Assembly: GCF_030409685.1 (NCBI RefSeq)
Contig: NZ_JAUFQJ010000006.1
Span: 496,001 to 560,000 of the forward strand
Source of the DNA: Ferruginibacter paludis
GTDB lineage: Bacteria; Bacteroidota; Bacteroidia; Chitinophagales; Chitinophagaceae
Length of the DNA: 64,000 bases
Direction: 5' to 3'
Each line of letters begins with the position of its first letter. The stretch's first letter is position 1. Made by a program: the position numbers and the translations under genes. A model generated the notes under the pieces. It was not told where the DNA came from. It saw only the letters and a list, made by a program, of their open reading frames with translations, and did not search any database. Positions 18,296-27,059 of this stretch are shown piece by piece.

Positions 18296-19525
18296 TTAAA
18301 GACGCAGCGATGCATCTTTTTTTATTAAACCTAAAAATAGGATTGCCACACCAGTGCACAGGACCAGTGCCGCCATTAACAACATAATATTAATACCATC
18401 AACAGGTGTATAGCCAAGGGCTGCAACTCCCTGTACCATCAATAATATTTCATTGATAATTATGCCCGCAACAAAAATAAAAATGCCTGTAAATATTTTT
18501 TTTGTGAAAGGTATCAGCTCGAAAGAGATGATATAACCGATGATAAAAATGCTGGTGACACCCAATAAAACAAGGTGCAGATAACCAATAATAATCGGCC
18601 GGAAACCATATGAGAGTTGACTTAACGCGGGGTGAACCGAACCTGTTTGCAATACCAATTTGATTGAAAAGGCGATGGCTGACAGTAATAATAAAGTTCT
18701 CCCGTGCTTAGAAAAATGTGTTTGAATGAATGCCTTCTGTTGTAATAGTACTTTTATCATAATCCCCCATCCTATTAATTGTGCTGCTACCGCTATAACA
18801 ATAATACAATACACTACAAAAGGAAAAGGAAGCCATAAAGCTGATAAAAAATAGGCAGGGGGGCAAGCGAGGCAAAATAACCAAAACACTTTTTTCAACT
18901 GACCAGCTATTGCCGGCACTTGCTCCAACTTTGTGAAGAGCAAACCCATGCCTGCAAAAAAGAACCAGCCATTGTATTGAAAATGTAAAAAGAAATAGAT
19001 GGCAGCCAGGTATAAATTCTGCACCATCATTTTAGTGGCCATCATGTAAGCGAGGCTAAAGGCGCCTGCAGAAGATAACACGCTAAAAATAAGCGCCGCC
19101 TTAAACCAGTAATGGCTGACATTTTTTTCTTTTAGTTTAGCAAGATCTTTAAAGTAATATACCGCAAAAAAATACGACACAAATATAGACAGCGTTGAAA
19201 AGGTGATAGAGAAAAATGCATAGCCCTGGAAAATAAAACTGATCAGCATGCCGTAAGCGGTGATGCAATTGGCATACAATAACCAGCGGTATCTTTTTAA
19301 CATGGCCTCACCATTTTTTACTGCGAGGTAATGCACCAGCAACACCATCAGGGTTTGTGTTATCCATCCTGAAAAAGCGAAATGCGAATGGCTGTGCAGT
19401 AAAAATTTTTGCTGAACAAAGGGAAGATAAAACGCGATCTTATACCGGAGAATTACGCCAAGCGTAGCAACGAGCAATAAATTAAAAAAGGAAACGGAAA
19501 GCCACCTGCGCAAAAAATGATTCAT
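18296..19525 (-). CDS. Polytopic membrane protein with conserved His residues, linked to a Crp/Fnr gene
   Basis: About 409 residues and roughly 12 hydrophobic segments. His-bearing helices include LLHSHSHFAFSGWITQTLMV, FFLHFQYNGWFFFAG and IIIGYLHLVLLGVTS. Helix-borne His of this kind recall heme-copper oxidase subunit I or NnrS-like heme proteins, but the family is not certain and subunit I normally has more His ligands. It starts 33 bases after the Crp/Fnr stop codon and lies beside the nos genes, so a role in nitrogen-oxide respiration or its sensing is plausible. ATG 19525 is preferred over the longer frame to 19555. Confidence 0.6.
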   Translation of the reverse strand: MNHFLRRWLSVSFFNLLLVATLGVILRYKIAFYLPFVQQKFLLHSHSHFAFSGWITQTLMVLLVHYLAVKNGEAMLKRYRWLLYANCITAYGMLISFIFQGYAFFSITFSTLSIFVSYFFAVYYFKDLAKLKEKNVSHYWFKAALIFSVLSSAGAFSLAYMMATKMMVQNLYLAAIYFFLHFQYNGWFFFAGMGLLFTKLEQVPAIAGQLKKVFWLFCLACPPAYFLSALWLPFPFVVYCIIVIAVAAQLIGWGIMIKVLLQQKAFIQTHFSKHGRTLLLLSAIAFSIKLVLQTGSVHPALSQLSYGFRPIIIGYLHLVLLGVTSIFIIGYIISFELIPFTKKIFTGIFIFVAGIIINEILLMVQGVAALGYTPVDGINIMLLMAALVLCTGVAILFLGLIKKDASLRL

Positions 19526-19558
19526 GAAAACTTTTTGGCAAAATAACCGCAACAAATT

Positions 19559-20179
19559 TTATGCGGTTATGCGTTGAATCATATCCTTGCAATACACTTT
19601 ACCGCGACTGATCACCAGGTCGCCTTTTTCATGCATGGTACGCATGGTGCGGATGACGGTCTCAACTCTAAGCCCGGTCATGTCTGCAATTTGCTGACGG
19701 GTTAAATTTAACTGGTTGCAGTCGCCGCAAAAATTTTTCTTTTCTGATTTTAACTGGTTTAGTAAAGTAGCGATCATTTCTTCCGGGCAATGTGCCGCAA
19801 AAGATTTTATAACCGCAAATTTATACCGCAGTCTTTTCGAAAGCATTTGTGTAAAAGCGAAATGAATGGCAGGATTATCCTGCATCAATTGCAGGAAGAT
19901 TGGCTTATGCAACCGGATGATCAGGCTATCTTCGTCGGCTACAGCAGTAGCTGCAAACGGTCCGTCATCAAATAAAGGGAACTCACCAAAAGATTCGCCT
20001 GGCTCAACTATTGCGTGAATACAATTTTTTCCCTCATCATCAATGTTCACCCATTTTACTTTTCCCGTTACGAGCTGGTAATAAAAAGAACAGGGTTGTC
20101 CTTCTTTAAAAATAATTTCTCCGGTGCTAACTTTCTTATAAGCGGCACCCCAGGCGAGCAATAGGTCGATGTCAATCAT
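19559..20179 (-). CDS. Crp/Fnr family transcriptional regulator (nos-linked)
   Basis: The 206-residue protein has a cyclic-nucleotide-binding-like beta-roll (about 15-115, PGESFGEFPLF) and a C-terminal HTH (about 157-180, TRQQIADMTGLRVETVIRTM). The recognition helix keeps the E and R of the FNR E-T-x-x-R motif. There is no N-terminal four-Cys cluster of classic FNR, but Cys occur at 30, 53, 131, 151 and 154, including CGDC. It is divergent from the nos block and first in a two-gene unit with the membrane protein. A TGAT-N4-ATCA dyad lies upstream. It probably controls nitrogen-oxide or low-oxygen genes; that is inference. Confidence 0.88.
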   Translation of the reverse strand: MIDIDLLLAWGAAYKKVSTGEIIFKEGQPCSFYYQLVTGKVKWVNIDDEGKNCIHAIVEPGESFGEFPLFDDGPFAATAVADEDSLIIRLHKPIFLQLMQDNPAIHFAFTQMLSKRLRYKFAVIKSFAAHCPEEMIATLLNQLKSEKKNFCGDCNQLNLTRQQIADMTGLRVETVIRTMRTMHEKGDLVISRGKVYCKDMIQRITA

Positions 20180-20207
20180 GATAAAAGGTTACTGGTAAAA
20201 GTATGGC

Positions 20208-20215
20208 CAAAAATA
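20208..20215 (-). promoter_or_regulatory. -7 element of the nos-linked Crp/Fnr gene
   Basis: On the minus strand the sequence reads TATTTTTG, an exact TAnnTTTG match. Transcription would start near 20201, about 22 bases before ATG 20179. No -33 TTG is visible, which suits a promoter that needs an activator. Confidence 0.5.
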
Positions 20216-20259
20216 GCCAGTACAGAAAGTTGAAGAGCTGATGATAATCGGATAATTAC

Positions 20260-20273
20260 ATGATCTTAATCAT
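20260..20273. promoter_or_regulatory. FNR-type dyad ATGAT-CTTA-ATCAT
   Basis: A perfect dyad with the FNR core TGAT-N4-ATCA lies between the divergent Crp/Fnr gene and the cytochrome c-nosZ run. Its centre is 58.5 bp from the minus-strand -7 element, two helical turns (22 bp) beyond the 36.5-bp spacing seen in the sulfur block. It could serve the Crp/Fnr gene. It is too far (about 190 bp) from the cytochrome promoter for direct contact without bending. Confidence 0.45.
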
Positions 20274-20407
20274 ATTTAAAGGTCATTTTTGAACTCTTTC
20301 AGGGATTTTCATATTATATAAATCACTCCTTTTCCGCCACAGTACTGGATTCTGCCGGGTGCTTGAAAGTTGGATTTTGTATGCTGCACGATGAGCTATT
20401 TTTCGAA

Positions 20408-20452
20408 TATGACTTCACGCATAAAAACACATTTTATCCGGTGGTAATCTTG
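20408..20452 (+). promoter_or_regulatory. Candidate promoter and imperfect dyad of the cytochrome c-nosZ run
   Basis: TAATCTTG at 20445-20452 matches TAnnTTTG at 5 of its 6 fixed positions. Its end lies 36.5 bp from the centre of an imperfect dyad TATGAC-TTCA-CGCATA (20408-20423). The dyad is weak, but its position equals that of the better boxes elsewhere in the window. Confidence 0.35.
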
Positions 20453-20486
20453 TGCAATCAAATTTCAATTTCAAAAATAAATCAAC

Positions 20487-20975
20487 ATGAAAAAACTGAT
20501 TGTACTTAGCCTGGCAGTTGCCTTAATAGCTTCCTGCGGACAAAATAAAAGTACGGATAACAGCATTGCAGATGCAGGCAGTAAAGCAGCCACAACCGAC
20601 GCGGCAACAACAGACGCAAATCCTTCTTACGATCCGCACAGGGGTGAAGGCAAATTTACAAAAGTAGAACTGGCAGCAACGCTTGATGCAGCCAAAGCAG
20701 ACGGCGGCAAAAAAGTATATGATGTAAAATGTGGCGCCTGCCATAAACTAACTGATGAAAAACTGGTTGGCCCTGGCTGGTCTGGTGTTACTTCAAGACA
20801 TGCACCTGAGTGGATCATGAACTTTATTACCAATACGGATGCAATGATTAACAAAGATCCCAAAGCACAGGCGCAGTTAGAAATATGCCTGGTGCGTATG
20901 CCCAATCAAAACCTTACAGATGATGATGCAAGAAACCTGCTGGAATTCATGCGTAAAAATGACGGCGTAAAATAA
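20487..20975 (+). CDS. Periplasmic c-type cytochrome lipoprotein of the nos cluster
   Basis: The 162-residue protein has a lipoprotein signal (MKKLIVLSLAVALIASC), an Ala/Thr-rich linker and one class I cytochrome c domain with heme motif CGACH (about residue 92) and a distal Met in VRMPNQNLTDDDARNLLEFM. It precedes nosZ by 64 bases. Small monoheme cytochromes are common in clade II nos clusters and probably donate electrons to NosZ, but direct evidence is lacking here. Confidence 0.92.
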   Translation: MKKLIVLSLAVALIASCGQNKSTDNSIADAGSKAATTDAATTDANPSYDPHRGEGKFTKVELAATLDAAKADGGKKVYDVKCGACHKLTDEKLVGPGWSGVTSRHAPEWIMNFITNTDAMINKDPKAQAQLEICLVRMPNQNLTDDDARNLLEFMRKNDGVK

Positions 20976-21039
20976 TCTACCTACAATGTCCCGTTTTTAT
21001 CCAATGCCTAAACTATCAAACAATTTAAATTCTACAATA

Positions 21040-23040
21040 ATGAAATCAATGAAACAATATGCATTTGCTGTGGCTGCACTTGCATTAATTTTGGGGATGC
21101 AATCCTGCAAGCCGAAAAGTGCCGGCTCGGCTGTAAGTGGCGATGCCGCCGCCAAAGTATATGTTGCACCAGGCAAATATGATGAGTTCTACAATTTTGT
21201 TTCAGGCGGCTTTAGCGGACAAATGAGCGTGTATGGCATACCAAGCGGAAGGCTGTTGAAAGTTGTGCCGATCTTTTCCGTAAATCCTGAAAATGGCTAT
21301 GGCTATTCAGAAGAAACAAAGCCTATGCTAAACACCTCACACGGTTTTATTCCATGGGATGACCAGCATCACCTTGATCTTTCTCAAACGGATGGCAACA
21401 TTGATGGCCGCTGGATTTTTGCCAACGCCAACAATACACCCCGTGTTGCAAGGGTTGATCTCTCTACTTTTCACACGGCTGAAATCATCGAATTACCCAA
21501 CAGCGGCGGCAACCACTCCTCGCCTTTTATTACAGAAAATACAGAGTATGTAGTAGCAGGCACCAGGTTTAGCGTACCACCGGATGATAAAAATGGAGAC
21601 GTTCCTATCAACACTTATAAACAAAATTTTAAAGGCACCATCAGTTTCATTAGTGTTGGCAAAGAAGACGGTAAAATGGACATCGCTTTTCAATTACAAT
21701 GCCCTGGTGTAAACTTTGATTTGAGCCATGCTGGTAAAGGAAAATCTCACGGCTGGTTCTTCTTTAGTTGCTACAACACAGAGCAGGCAAACACCCTGCT
21801 GGAAGTAAATGCATCCAAGCGTGATAAGGATTTTATCATGGCTGTTAACTGGAAAAAAGCGGAAGAATATTTAAAAGCCGGCAAAGGAAAAAAACAGGCA
21901 GTTAAATATGCGCACAACGTGTACAACGAAAAAACACATACGGCAACTTCTGAAATAAGAACCGAAGTAACCGTACTGGATACAAAAGAACTGAAAGACA
22001 TTTGTTACTTTATCCCCTGCCCTAAATCGCCGCATGGTTGCGATGTTGACCCGACTGGCGAATACATCGTAGGCAGTGGTAAACTGGCTGCTTTAATTCC
22101 CGTTTTTAGTTTTGATAAAATTCAAAAAGCCATTGCTGATAAAGCATACGAAGGCGATTATGATGGCATACCTGTTATTAAATACGAAGCCGCTTTGTAT
22201 GGTGAAGTAAAGAAACCTGGTCTTGGCCCTTTACACACAGAGTTTGACGGAAAAGGCAATGCCATTACATCTTTCTTTGTAAGTTCTGAAATTGTAAAAT
22301 GGAATATTAAAGATTTGAAAGTACTGGACAGGGCTCCTACTTACTATTCTGTTGGTCACTTATGCATACCTGGTGGTGATACAAAAACACCGAATGCAAA
22401 ATATGTAATTGCTTATAATAAAATCACCAAAGACCGTTACCTGCCAACAGGTCCGGAACTGGCTCAGAGCGCACAACTGTATGATATCAGTGGTGATAAA
22501 ATGCAATTGATTTTAGACTTCCCAACCATTGGTGAACCGCACTATGCACAAGCTGTCGCAGCAAGTGTTATCCGCGACCGTTCTGTTAAATTCTTTAAGA
22601 TTGAAGACAATGCAAACGCATTTGTAAGCAAAGGTGAAGGAACAACTAAAGTTATAAGAACCGGAAATAAAGTTGATGTTTATATGACCGCTATCCGTTC
22701 GCACCTTACACCGGATAATATTGAAGGTATAAGGATGGGCGATGATGTATATTTTCATGTAACTAACATTGAACAGGATTGGGATGTGCCGCATGGCTTT
22801 GCCATAAAAGGCGCCACCACGGGAGAATTGCTGATTATGCCAGGCGAAACTGCCACTTTAAAATGGACACCGGACAGAGTAGGCATATTCCCTTTCTATT
22901 GCACCGATTTCTGTAGTGCATTGCACCAGGAAATGTCAGGTTATGCAAGGGTATCTCCTGCCGGAAGCACAGTTCCATTAACATTCAGCACAGGAACCAA
23001 TCAGCCTAAAGCCGACAGTACTGCCGCTGGCACTAAATAA
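21040..23040 (+). CDS. nosZ: Nitrous-oxide reductase, clade II (Sec-type)
   Basis: NosZ reduces N2O to N2 in the periplasm. The 666-residue protein begins with a Sec lipoprotein-type signal (KQYAFAVAALALILGMQSC) rather than a Tat signal, the mark of clade II. CuZ-region motifs are present (WDDQHHLDLSQT, KSPHGCDVDPTGEYI, GPLHTEFDGKGNA, GEPHYAQA). The C-terminal CuA site reads CTDFCSALHQEM (about 621-632), giving C-x3-C-x3-H-x2-M. I prefer ATG 21040 to the longer frame at 20986, which puts 18 residues before the signal. A 15-bp perfect inverted repeat follows. Confidence 0.97.
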   Translation: MKSMKQYAFAVAALALILGMQSCKPKSAGSAVSGDAAAKVYVAPGKYDEFYNFVSGGFSGQMSVYGIPSGRLLKVVPIFSVNPENGYGYSEETKPMLNTSHGFIPWDDQHHLDLSQTDGNIDGRWIFANANNTPRVARVDLSTFHTAEIIELPNSGGNHSSPFITENTEYVVAGTRFSVPPDDKNGDVPINTYKQNFKGTISFISVGKEDGKMDIAFQLQCPGVNFDLSHAGKGKSHGWFFFSCYNTEQANTLLEVNASKRDKDFIMAVNWKKAEEYLKAGKGKKQAVKYAHNVYNEKTHTATSEIRTEVTVLDTKELKDICYFIPCPKSPHGCDVDPTGEYIVGSGKLAALIPVFSFDKIQKAIADKAYEGDYDGIPVIKYEAALYGEVKKPGLGPLHTEFDGKGNAITSFFVSSEIVKWNIKDLKVLDRAPTYYSVGHLCIPGGDTKTPNAKYVIAYNKITKDRYLPTGPELAQSAQLYDISGDKMQLILDFPTIGEPHYAQAVAASVIRDRSVKFFKIEDNANAFVSKGEGTTKVIRTGNKVDVYMTAIRSHLTPDNIEGIRMGDDVYFHVTNIEQDWDVPHGFAIKGATTGELLIMPGETATLKWTPDRVGIFPFYCTDFCSALHQEMSGYARVSPAGSTVPLTFSTGTNQPKADSTAAGTK

Positions 23041-23056
23041 TATTGGAGACGAGTTG

Positions 23057-23096
23057 TTTAAAAGTTTACACTGGTAAAAAGGTGTAAACTTTTAAA
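23057..23096 (+). terminator. Perfect 15-bp inverted repeat after nosZ
   Basis: Arms at 23057-23071 and 23082-23096 are exact complements (TTTAAAAGTTTACAC and its reverse) around a 10-base loop. It lies 17 bases past the nosZ stop and 30 before the next gene. It has the form of a terminator or attenuator that would lower expression of the downstream nos genes relative to nosZ, or protect the nosZ message 3' end. Confidence 0.75.
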
Positions 23097-23126
23097 TTAC
23101 TTCTTTCTTTATTTCAATTTTTTGAT

Positions 23127-24146
23127 ATGAAAAATAACAGGGTTTCAGGCATCACAAGGATACTACTTGCTGTATGCGGTCTTGGTTTATTAATCGTTTT
23201 ATTTGTGCCGATGTGGCGCATAGAATTAGCAGCGCCACAATATCCTGAAGGTTTAATGATGTTTATTTATGCAAACAAATTAGGTGGCAATGTTGATATC
23301 ATCAACGGCTTGAATCATTACATCGGCATGAAAACTTTACATGCAAATGACTTTGCAGAATTTAAAATTTTACCTGGCCTCATCATATTTTACGCGTTGC
23401 TTTTTATAGCTACCGCCGTCATCGCCAAAAAGAAATGGCTGAATTTATCAGCAATATTATTTGTTCTTTTTGGGATTGTTGCGATGGTTGATTTCTGGCG
23501 CTGGGAATACGATTACGGGCATAATTTAAATCCAGATGCAGCCATTATTGTACCGGGCATGGCTTACCAGCCTCCGCTGATTGGCTTTAAACAATTATTA
23601 AATTTTGGAGCTTACTCAATGCCCGATGTTGGCGGCTGGATATTTGTCGCAGTCGGCGTTATCCTCCTGGGCCTGGTAGTATATGAATGGAAATGGCATC
23701 CCAAATCTGCTGTACAACTAGCTCCTTCCATGATGGTTCTGCTGACACTGCTTTCTGTAAGCTTAAGCAGCTGCAGTACACAGCCACAGGCGCTTCGCAT
23801 TGGTAAAGATAATTGCGCATTTTGTAAAATGCCCATTAGCGACAATCGTTTTGGCGCAGAAATAATTACTAAAAAAAGTAAGATCTATACATTTGATGAT
23901 CCACATTGTATCCTTTCTTTTTTGAAAGCCAACACAGTTGCGAAGATGGATATTGCAGGCATTTATTACGCCAACTTTGCTGAACCACACCAGCTGATCA
24001 ATGCCTCAAAAGCATACTTTTTTAAAAGTCCCGATTTAAAAAGTCCTATGAATGGCAATGTAGCTTCCTTTGATACAGAAGAAAATTTGAATAAAGTATT
24101 ACCACAATTTAATGGCGTTAAAATATCCCGTGAGGAAATGCAATAA
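23127..24146 (+). CDS. nosL: Membrane protein fused to NosL copper chaperone
   Basis: The 339-residue protein is a fusion. Residues 1-190 have about four membrane helices and a periplasmic loop with INGLNHYIGMKTLH. Residues 203-216 (MVLLTLLSVSLSSC) form a complete lipoprotein signal in mid-protein. Residues 217-339 are NosL: CAFCKMPISDNRFGAEI (C230, C233, M235) and FDDPHC. NosL delivers Cu(I) for NosZ maturation. The first half occupies the usual nosB position but I cannot confirm that family. ATGs at 23730 and 23733 could give separate NosL. The stop overlaps the nosD start (TAATG). Confidence 0.85.
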   Translation: MKNNRVSGITRILLAVCGLGLLIVLFVPMWRIELAAPQYPEGLMMFIYANKLGGNVDIINGLNHYIGMKTLHANDFAEFKILPGLIIFYALLFIATAVIAKKKWLNLSAILFVLFGIVAMVDFWRWEYDYGHNLNPDAAIIVPGMAYQPPLIGFKQLLNFGAYSMPDVGGWIFVAVGVILLGLVVYEWKWHPKSAVQLAPSMMVLLTLLSVSLSSCSTQPQALRIGKDNCAFCKMPISDNRFGAEIITKKSKIYTFDDPHCILSFLKANTVAKMDIAGIYYANFAEPHQLINASKAYFFKSPDLKSPMNGNVASFDTEENLNKVLPQFNGVKISREEMQ

Positions 24147-25375
24147 TGAAATTATACCTGCTCATATTATTTGTGGTGGTTTGTGCGCCTGCTTCATCAA
24201 AAACCATTAAGGCTGGTGCGAACGAAAAATATACAACAATCGCATCGGCTATAAACGCCGCAGTTACCGGAGATACCGTTTTGGTAGCAGCAGGAAATTA
24301 TAAAGAGCATAACCTGGTGATCAGGACAACTATTGTCTTAAAAGGAATCAATTACCCGGTACTGAATGGTGAAAAAAAATATGAACTTATTTCCATCAAG
24401 GCAGACGGGGTCGTCGTGGATGGCTTCAAAATAATACATTCAGGGGTTTCAAGCCTGGAAGATATCAGTGGTATAAAAGTATACGACAGCAGGAATATAG
24501 CTATCCGTAACAACATACTGGAAGACACTTTTTTCGGCATTTATATTCAGAATGGTTTTAATTGTAGCATTGAAAATAACCAGCTTACTGCCAACAACAA
24601 AGAAGAGCAACAAAGTGCCAACGGCATCCATTGCTGGAAGTGCGACAGCATGCGCATTATCAACAATAAAGTAACCGGTCACCGGGACGGCATCTATTTT
24701 GAGTTTGTAAAAAATTCCATCATCTGGCGCAATGTTTCAACCAACAATATGCGCTATGGTTTACACTTTATGTTCAGTAACGACGACACTTATGTGAGCA
24801 ATGTATTTGCCAACAACGGTTCCGGCGTATCGGTGATGTTCAGCAACCGCATTAAAATGTTCAGCAACTATTTTGAAGAAAATTGGGGCGATGCATCACA
24901 TGGTATTTTGTTGAAAGAGATATCCGACGGTTATATGCAGGGCAACCATTTTAACAGAAATACAAGTGCCATTTTTATGGAAGGCGCCAACCGTATTTAC
25001 ATGACTTATAACAGTTTTGAAAACAACGGCTGGGCGTTAAAAATCCAGGCAAGTTGTGTGGATGTGGTGCTGGAAAAAAACAATTTTACCGGTAATACTT
25101 TTGATGTGGGCACCAACGGCTCGCTGGTGTTGAATAAATTCAATAACAATTACTGGGATAAATATGAAGGCTATGATTTGAACAAAGACAAGATTGGTGA
25201 CGTACCTTACCGGCCCGTAAGCATGTACTCAATGATTGTTGAAAAATATCCGCCGGCCATGATTTTGTTCAGAAGTTTTATCACGTCACTGCTGGATAAA
25301 ACGGAAAAGATTTTACCAAGCCTGACGCCGGAAAATTTAAAGGACACTGCTCCTTTGATGAAGAAAGCGTTTTAG
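24146..25375 (+). CDS. nosD: NosD periplasmic right-handed beta-helix protein
   Basis: The 409-residue protein has a signal peptide (MKLYLLILFVVVCAPASS) and then many parallel beta-helix coils of the CASH/pectate-lyase type (NGIHCWKCDSMRIINNKVTG, RYGLHFMFSNDDTYVSN, NRIKMFSNYFEENWGD). It ends with an amphipathic tail. NosD works with NosF and NosY in assembling the copper-sulfur CuZ centre of NosZ. The start overlaps the NosL-fusion stop by one base, implying coupled translation. About 200 bases of repeat sequence separate it from nosF. Confidence 0.95.
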   Translation: MKLYLLILFVVVCAPASSKTIKAGANEKYTTIASAINAAVTGDTVLVAAGNYKEHNLVIRTTIVLKGINYPVLNGEKKYELISIKADGVVVDGFKIIHSGVSSLEDISGIKVYDSRNIAIRNNILEDTFFGIYIQNGFNCSIENNQLTANNKEEQQSANGIHCWKCDSMRIINNKVTGHRDGIYFEFVKNSIIWRNVSTNNMRYGLHFMFSNDDTYVSNVFANNGSGVSVMFSNRIKMFSNYFEENWGDASHGILLKEISDGYMQGNHFNRNTSAIFMEGANRIYMTYNSFENNGWALKIQASCVDVVLEKNNFTGNTFDVGTNGSLVLNKFNNNYWDKYEGYDLNKDKIGDVPYRPVSMYSMIVEKYPPAMILFRSFITSLLDKTEKILPSLTPENLKDTAPLMKKAF

Positions 25376-25500
25376 GTTGTGAATGGTGAGTGGTGAATCG
25401 TCAATCGGCAATAGTCAATGGTGAGTAGTAAGTGGTCAATAGTGAGTAAAGAGCCCATCAACTACTCAACGCTCACTACTCACCACTCACAAACGTCGCT
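25376..25500. repeat. Degenerate GTGAGTG/GTCAATR repeat with inverted halves
   Basis: Short imperfect units of 7-10 bases (GTGAATG, GTGAGTG, GTCAATA) run rightward to about 25450. The right end (CTCACTACTCACCACTCAC) is their complement, so the region can fold back on itself. It fills the nosD-nosF gap. Similar low-complexity spacers occur at 48166, 58345, 59453 and 60630. Confidence 0.7.
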
Positions 25501-25516
25501 CAATAAAGATTAAAAA

Positions 25517-25566
25517 GTACAAGAGTGCGACGCCAATGAAGTTTAATAGCAGCACTCAAGTCGGGC
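25517..25566 (+). repeat. Dispersed 50-bp repeat, copy 1
   Basis: The first 22 bases (core ACAAGAGTGCGACGCC) are identical to 56700-56721, and the following 28 bases align with one gap and about 70 percent identity, ending in CGGG. The copy lies 17 bases before the nosF start codon. Both copies have the same orientation on the plus strand. Confidence 0.75.
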
Positions 25567-25582
25567 CAATAAAAAAAAGATT

Positions 25583-26284
25583 ATGATTATTGCAAGCAAT
25601 GTTACCAAACAGTTTGGCAAATTAAAAGCACTGGACAATGTATCTACCATTTGTAACAAAGGGGAATGCATTGCGTTGATTGGCCCCAATGGCAGCGGTA
25701 AAACAACGCTGATAAAATCCATCCTGGGTATGGTGGTGCCGGATAGCGGCTTCATCACTTTTAAGGATAAAAATATTTTGCATCACTGGCAGTACCGCGA
25801 TGAGATTGGTTATATGCCGCAGATTGGACGATACCCCGATAACATGACCATTGGCCACGTGCTGAACATGATGAAGGATATCCGGAATAAGAAAACATCG
25901 CTGGATGAAGACCTGATTAAATCATTTTCATTGCAGGGTTTATTGAATAAAAGAATGCGCACTTTGTCGGGCGGTACCAGGCAGAAGGTAAGTGCTGCAC
26001 TCGCATTTTTGTTTGACCCCGCGGTACTTATTTTAGACGAACCTACGGCGGGCCTTGATCCTGTATCATCTGAAATACTAAAAGATAAAATCATTGCAGA
26101 AAAAGAAAAAGGAAAATTGGTTTTAATTACCTCTCATATTTTAAGTGAACTGGATGACTTGGTGACAAGAATTATATACATGCAGGATGGAAAATTATTG
26201 TTTCATAAAAGTATTGATGATTTAAGAGCAGATACCGGTGAAGACAAACTTTCAAAAGCCATTGCAAGGGTAATGACAAAATAA
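25583..26284 (+). CDS. nosF: NosF ABC transporter ATP-binding protein
   Basis: The 233-residue ATPase has Walker A (GPNGSGKTTL), a Q-loop (GYMPQIGRYPD), a signature motif close to canonical (LSGGTRQKVSAALAFLF), Walker B (VLILDEPTAGLDP) and the H-loop (LITSHILSEL). With NosY it forms the ABC transporter that, together with NosD, supplies sulfur for the CuZ centre of NosZ. It follows nosD after a 207-bp repeat-containing gap and precedes nosY by 5 bases. Confidence 0.96.
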   Translation: MIIASNVTKQFGKLKALDNVSTICNKGECIALIGPNGSGKTTLIKSILGMVVPDSGFITFKDKNILHHWQYRDEIGYMPQIGRYPDNMTIGHVLNMMKDIRNKKTSLDEDLIKSFSLQGLLNKRMRTLSGGTRQKVSAALAFLFDPAVLILDEPTAGLDPVSSEILKDKIIAEKEKGKLVLITSHILSELDDLVTRIIYMQDGKLLFHKSIDDLRADTGEDKLSKAIARVMTK

Positions 26285-26289
26285 TCGTT

Positions 26290-27057
26290 ATGAAAAAAAT
26301 TGTAAAATATGTAATCACGGATATACTGCGCAATAAAATTGTGCTGGTGTATACGTTGTTTTTGCTGGCTGCTTCTTTTAGTGTGTTCAGCCTGGAAGAC
26401 AACAGCAGCAAGGGTTTGCTGAGCCTGCTTAATATTATACTGATTGTGGTGCCGTTGGTGAGTATTATTTTCGCTACCATTTATGTGTACAACAGTGCGG
26501 AGTTTATTGAGTTGCTGGTAAGTCAACCTCTCAAAAGAAAAACGATCTGGCTGAGTTTATTTACAGGTTTGGCAACTTCACTTTCCATTGCATTTTTTAT
26601 TGGTGCAGGCATACCTGTTTTAATTTACCAGGCCAATATGGTTGGTTTAACCATGATACTGACCGGTGTTTTGCTGAGCATTATTTTTGTTGCCATTGCC
26701 ATGCTGGCCACCGTAAAAACCAGGGACAAGGCAAAAGGAATTGGAGCCGCAATTATGCTGTGGCTGTATTTTTCTTTATTGTTTGATGGCTTTGTATTGT
26801 TCCTGCTGTTTCAGTTTGCAGACTACCCAATGGAAAAACCAATGATTGCAGTAAGTGCTTTTAACCCGATTGATCTGAGCCGGATACTGATATTGCTGCA
26901 ACTGGATGTATCTGCCATGATGGGCTATACCGGCGCCGTGTTCAAAGATTTTTTTGGCACCTACATTGGTATTGCTTTTTCATTTTCCGCCTTGTTTTTA
27001 TGGATTGCATTACCTGTTTGGTATGCTACAAGAAAATTCAACACTAAAGATTTATAA
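26290..27057 (+). CDS. nosY: NosY ABC-2 type permease
   Basis: The 255-residue polytopic protein has six hydrophobic segments, beginning MKKIVKYVITDILRNKIVLV, then LLNIILIVVPLVSIIFATIY, and ending in YIGIAFSFSALFLWIALPVW. This is the layout of NosY, the membrane subunit paired with NosF. The 5-base spacing on both its left (nosF) and 2 on its right (hemerythrin) marks one operon. Length is a little below the typical 270. Confidence 0.94.
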   Translation: MKKIVKYVITDILRNKIVLVYTLFLLAASFSVFSLEDNSSKGLLSLLNIILIVVPLVSIIFATIYVYNSAEFIELLVSQPLKRKTIWLSLFTGLATSLSIAFFIGAGIPVLIYQANMVGLTMILTGVLLSIIFVAIAMLATVKTRDKAKGIGAAIMLWLYFSLLFDGFVLFLLFQFADYPMEKPMIAVSAFNPIDLSRILILLQLDVSAMMGYTGAVFKDFFGTYIGIAFSFSALFLWIALPVWYATRKFNTKDL

Positions 27058-27059
27058 TT

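Noticed and set aside
20986..21039. 18-residue extension before the nosZ signal peptide
   Set aside because: It would bury the signal peptide behind a polar stretch with a Pro; ATG 21040 gives a normal signal.
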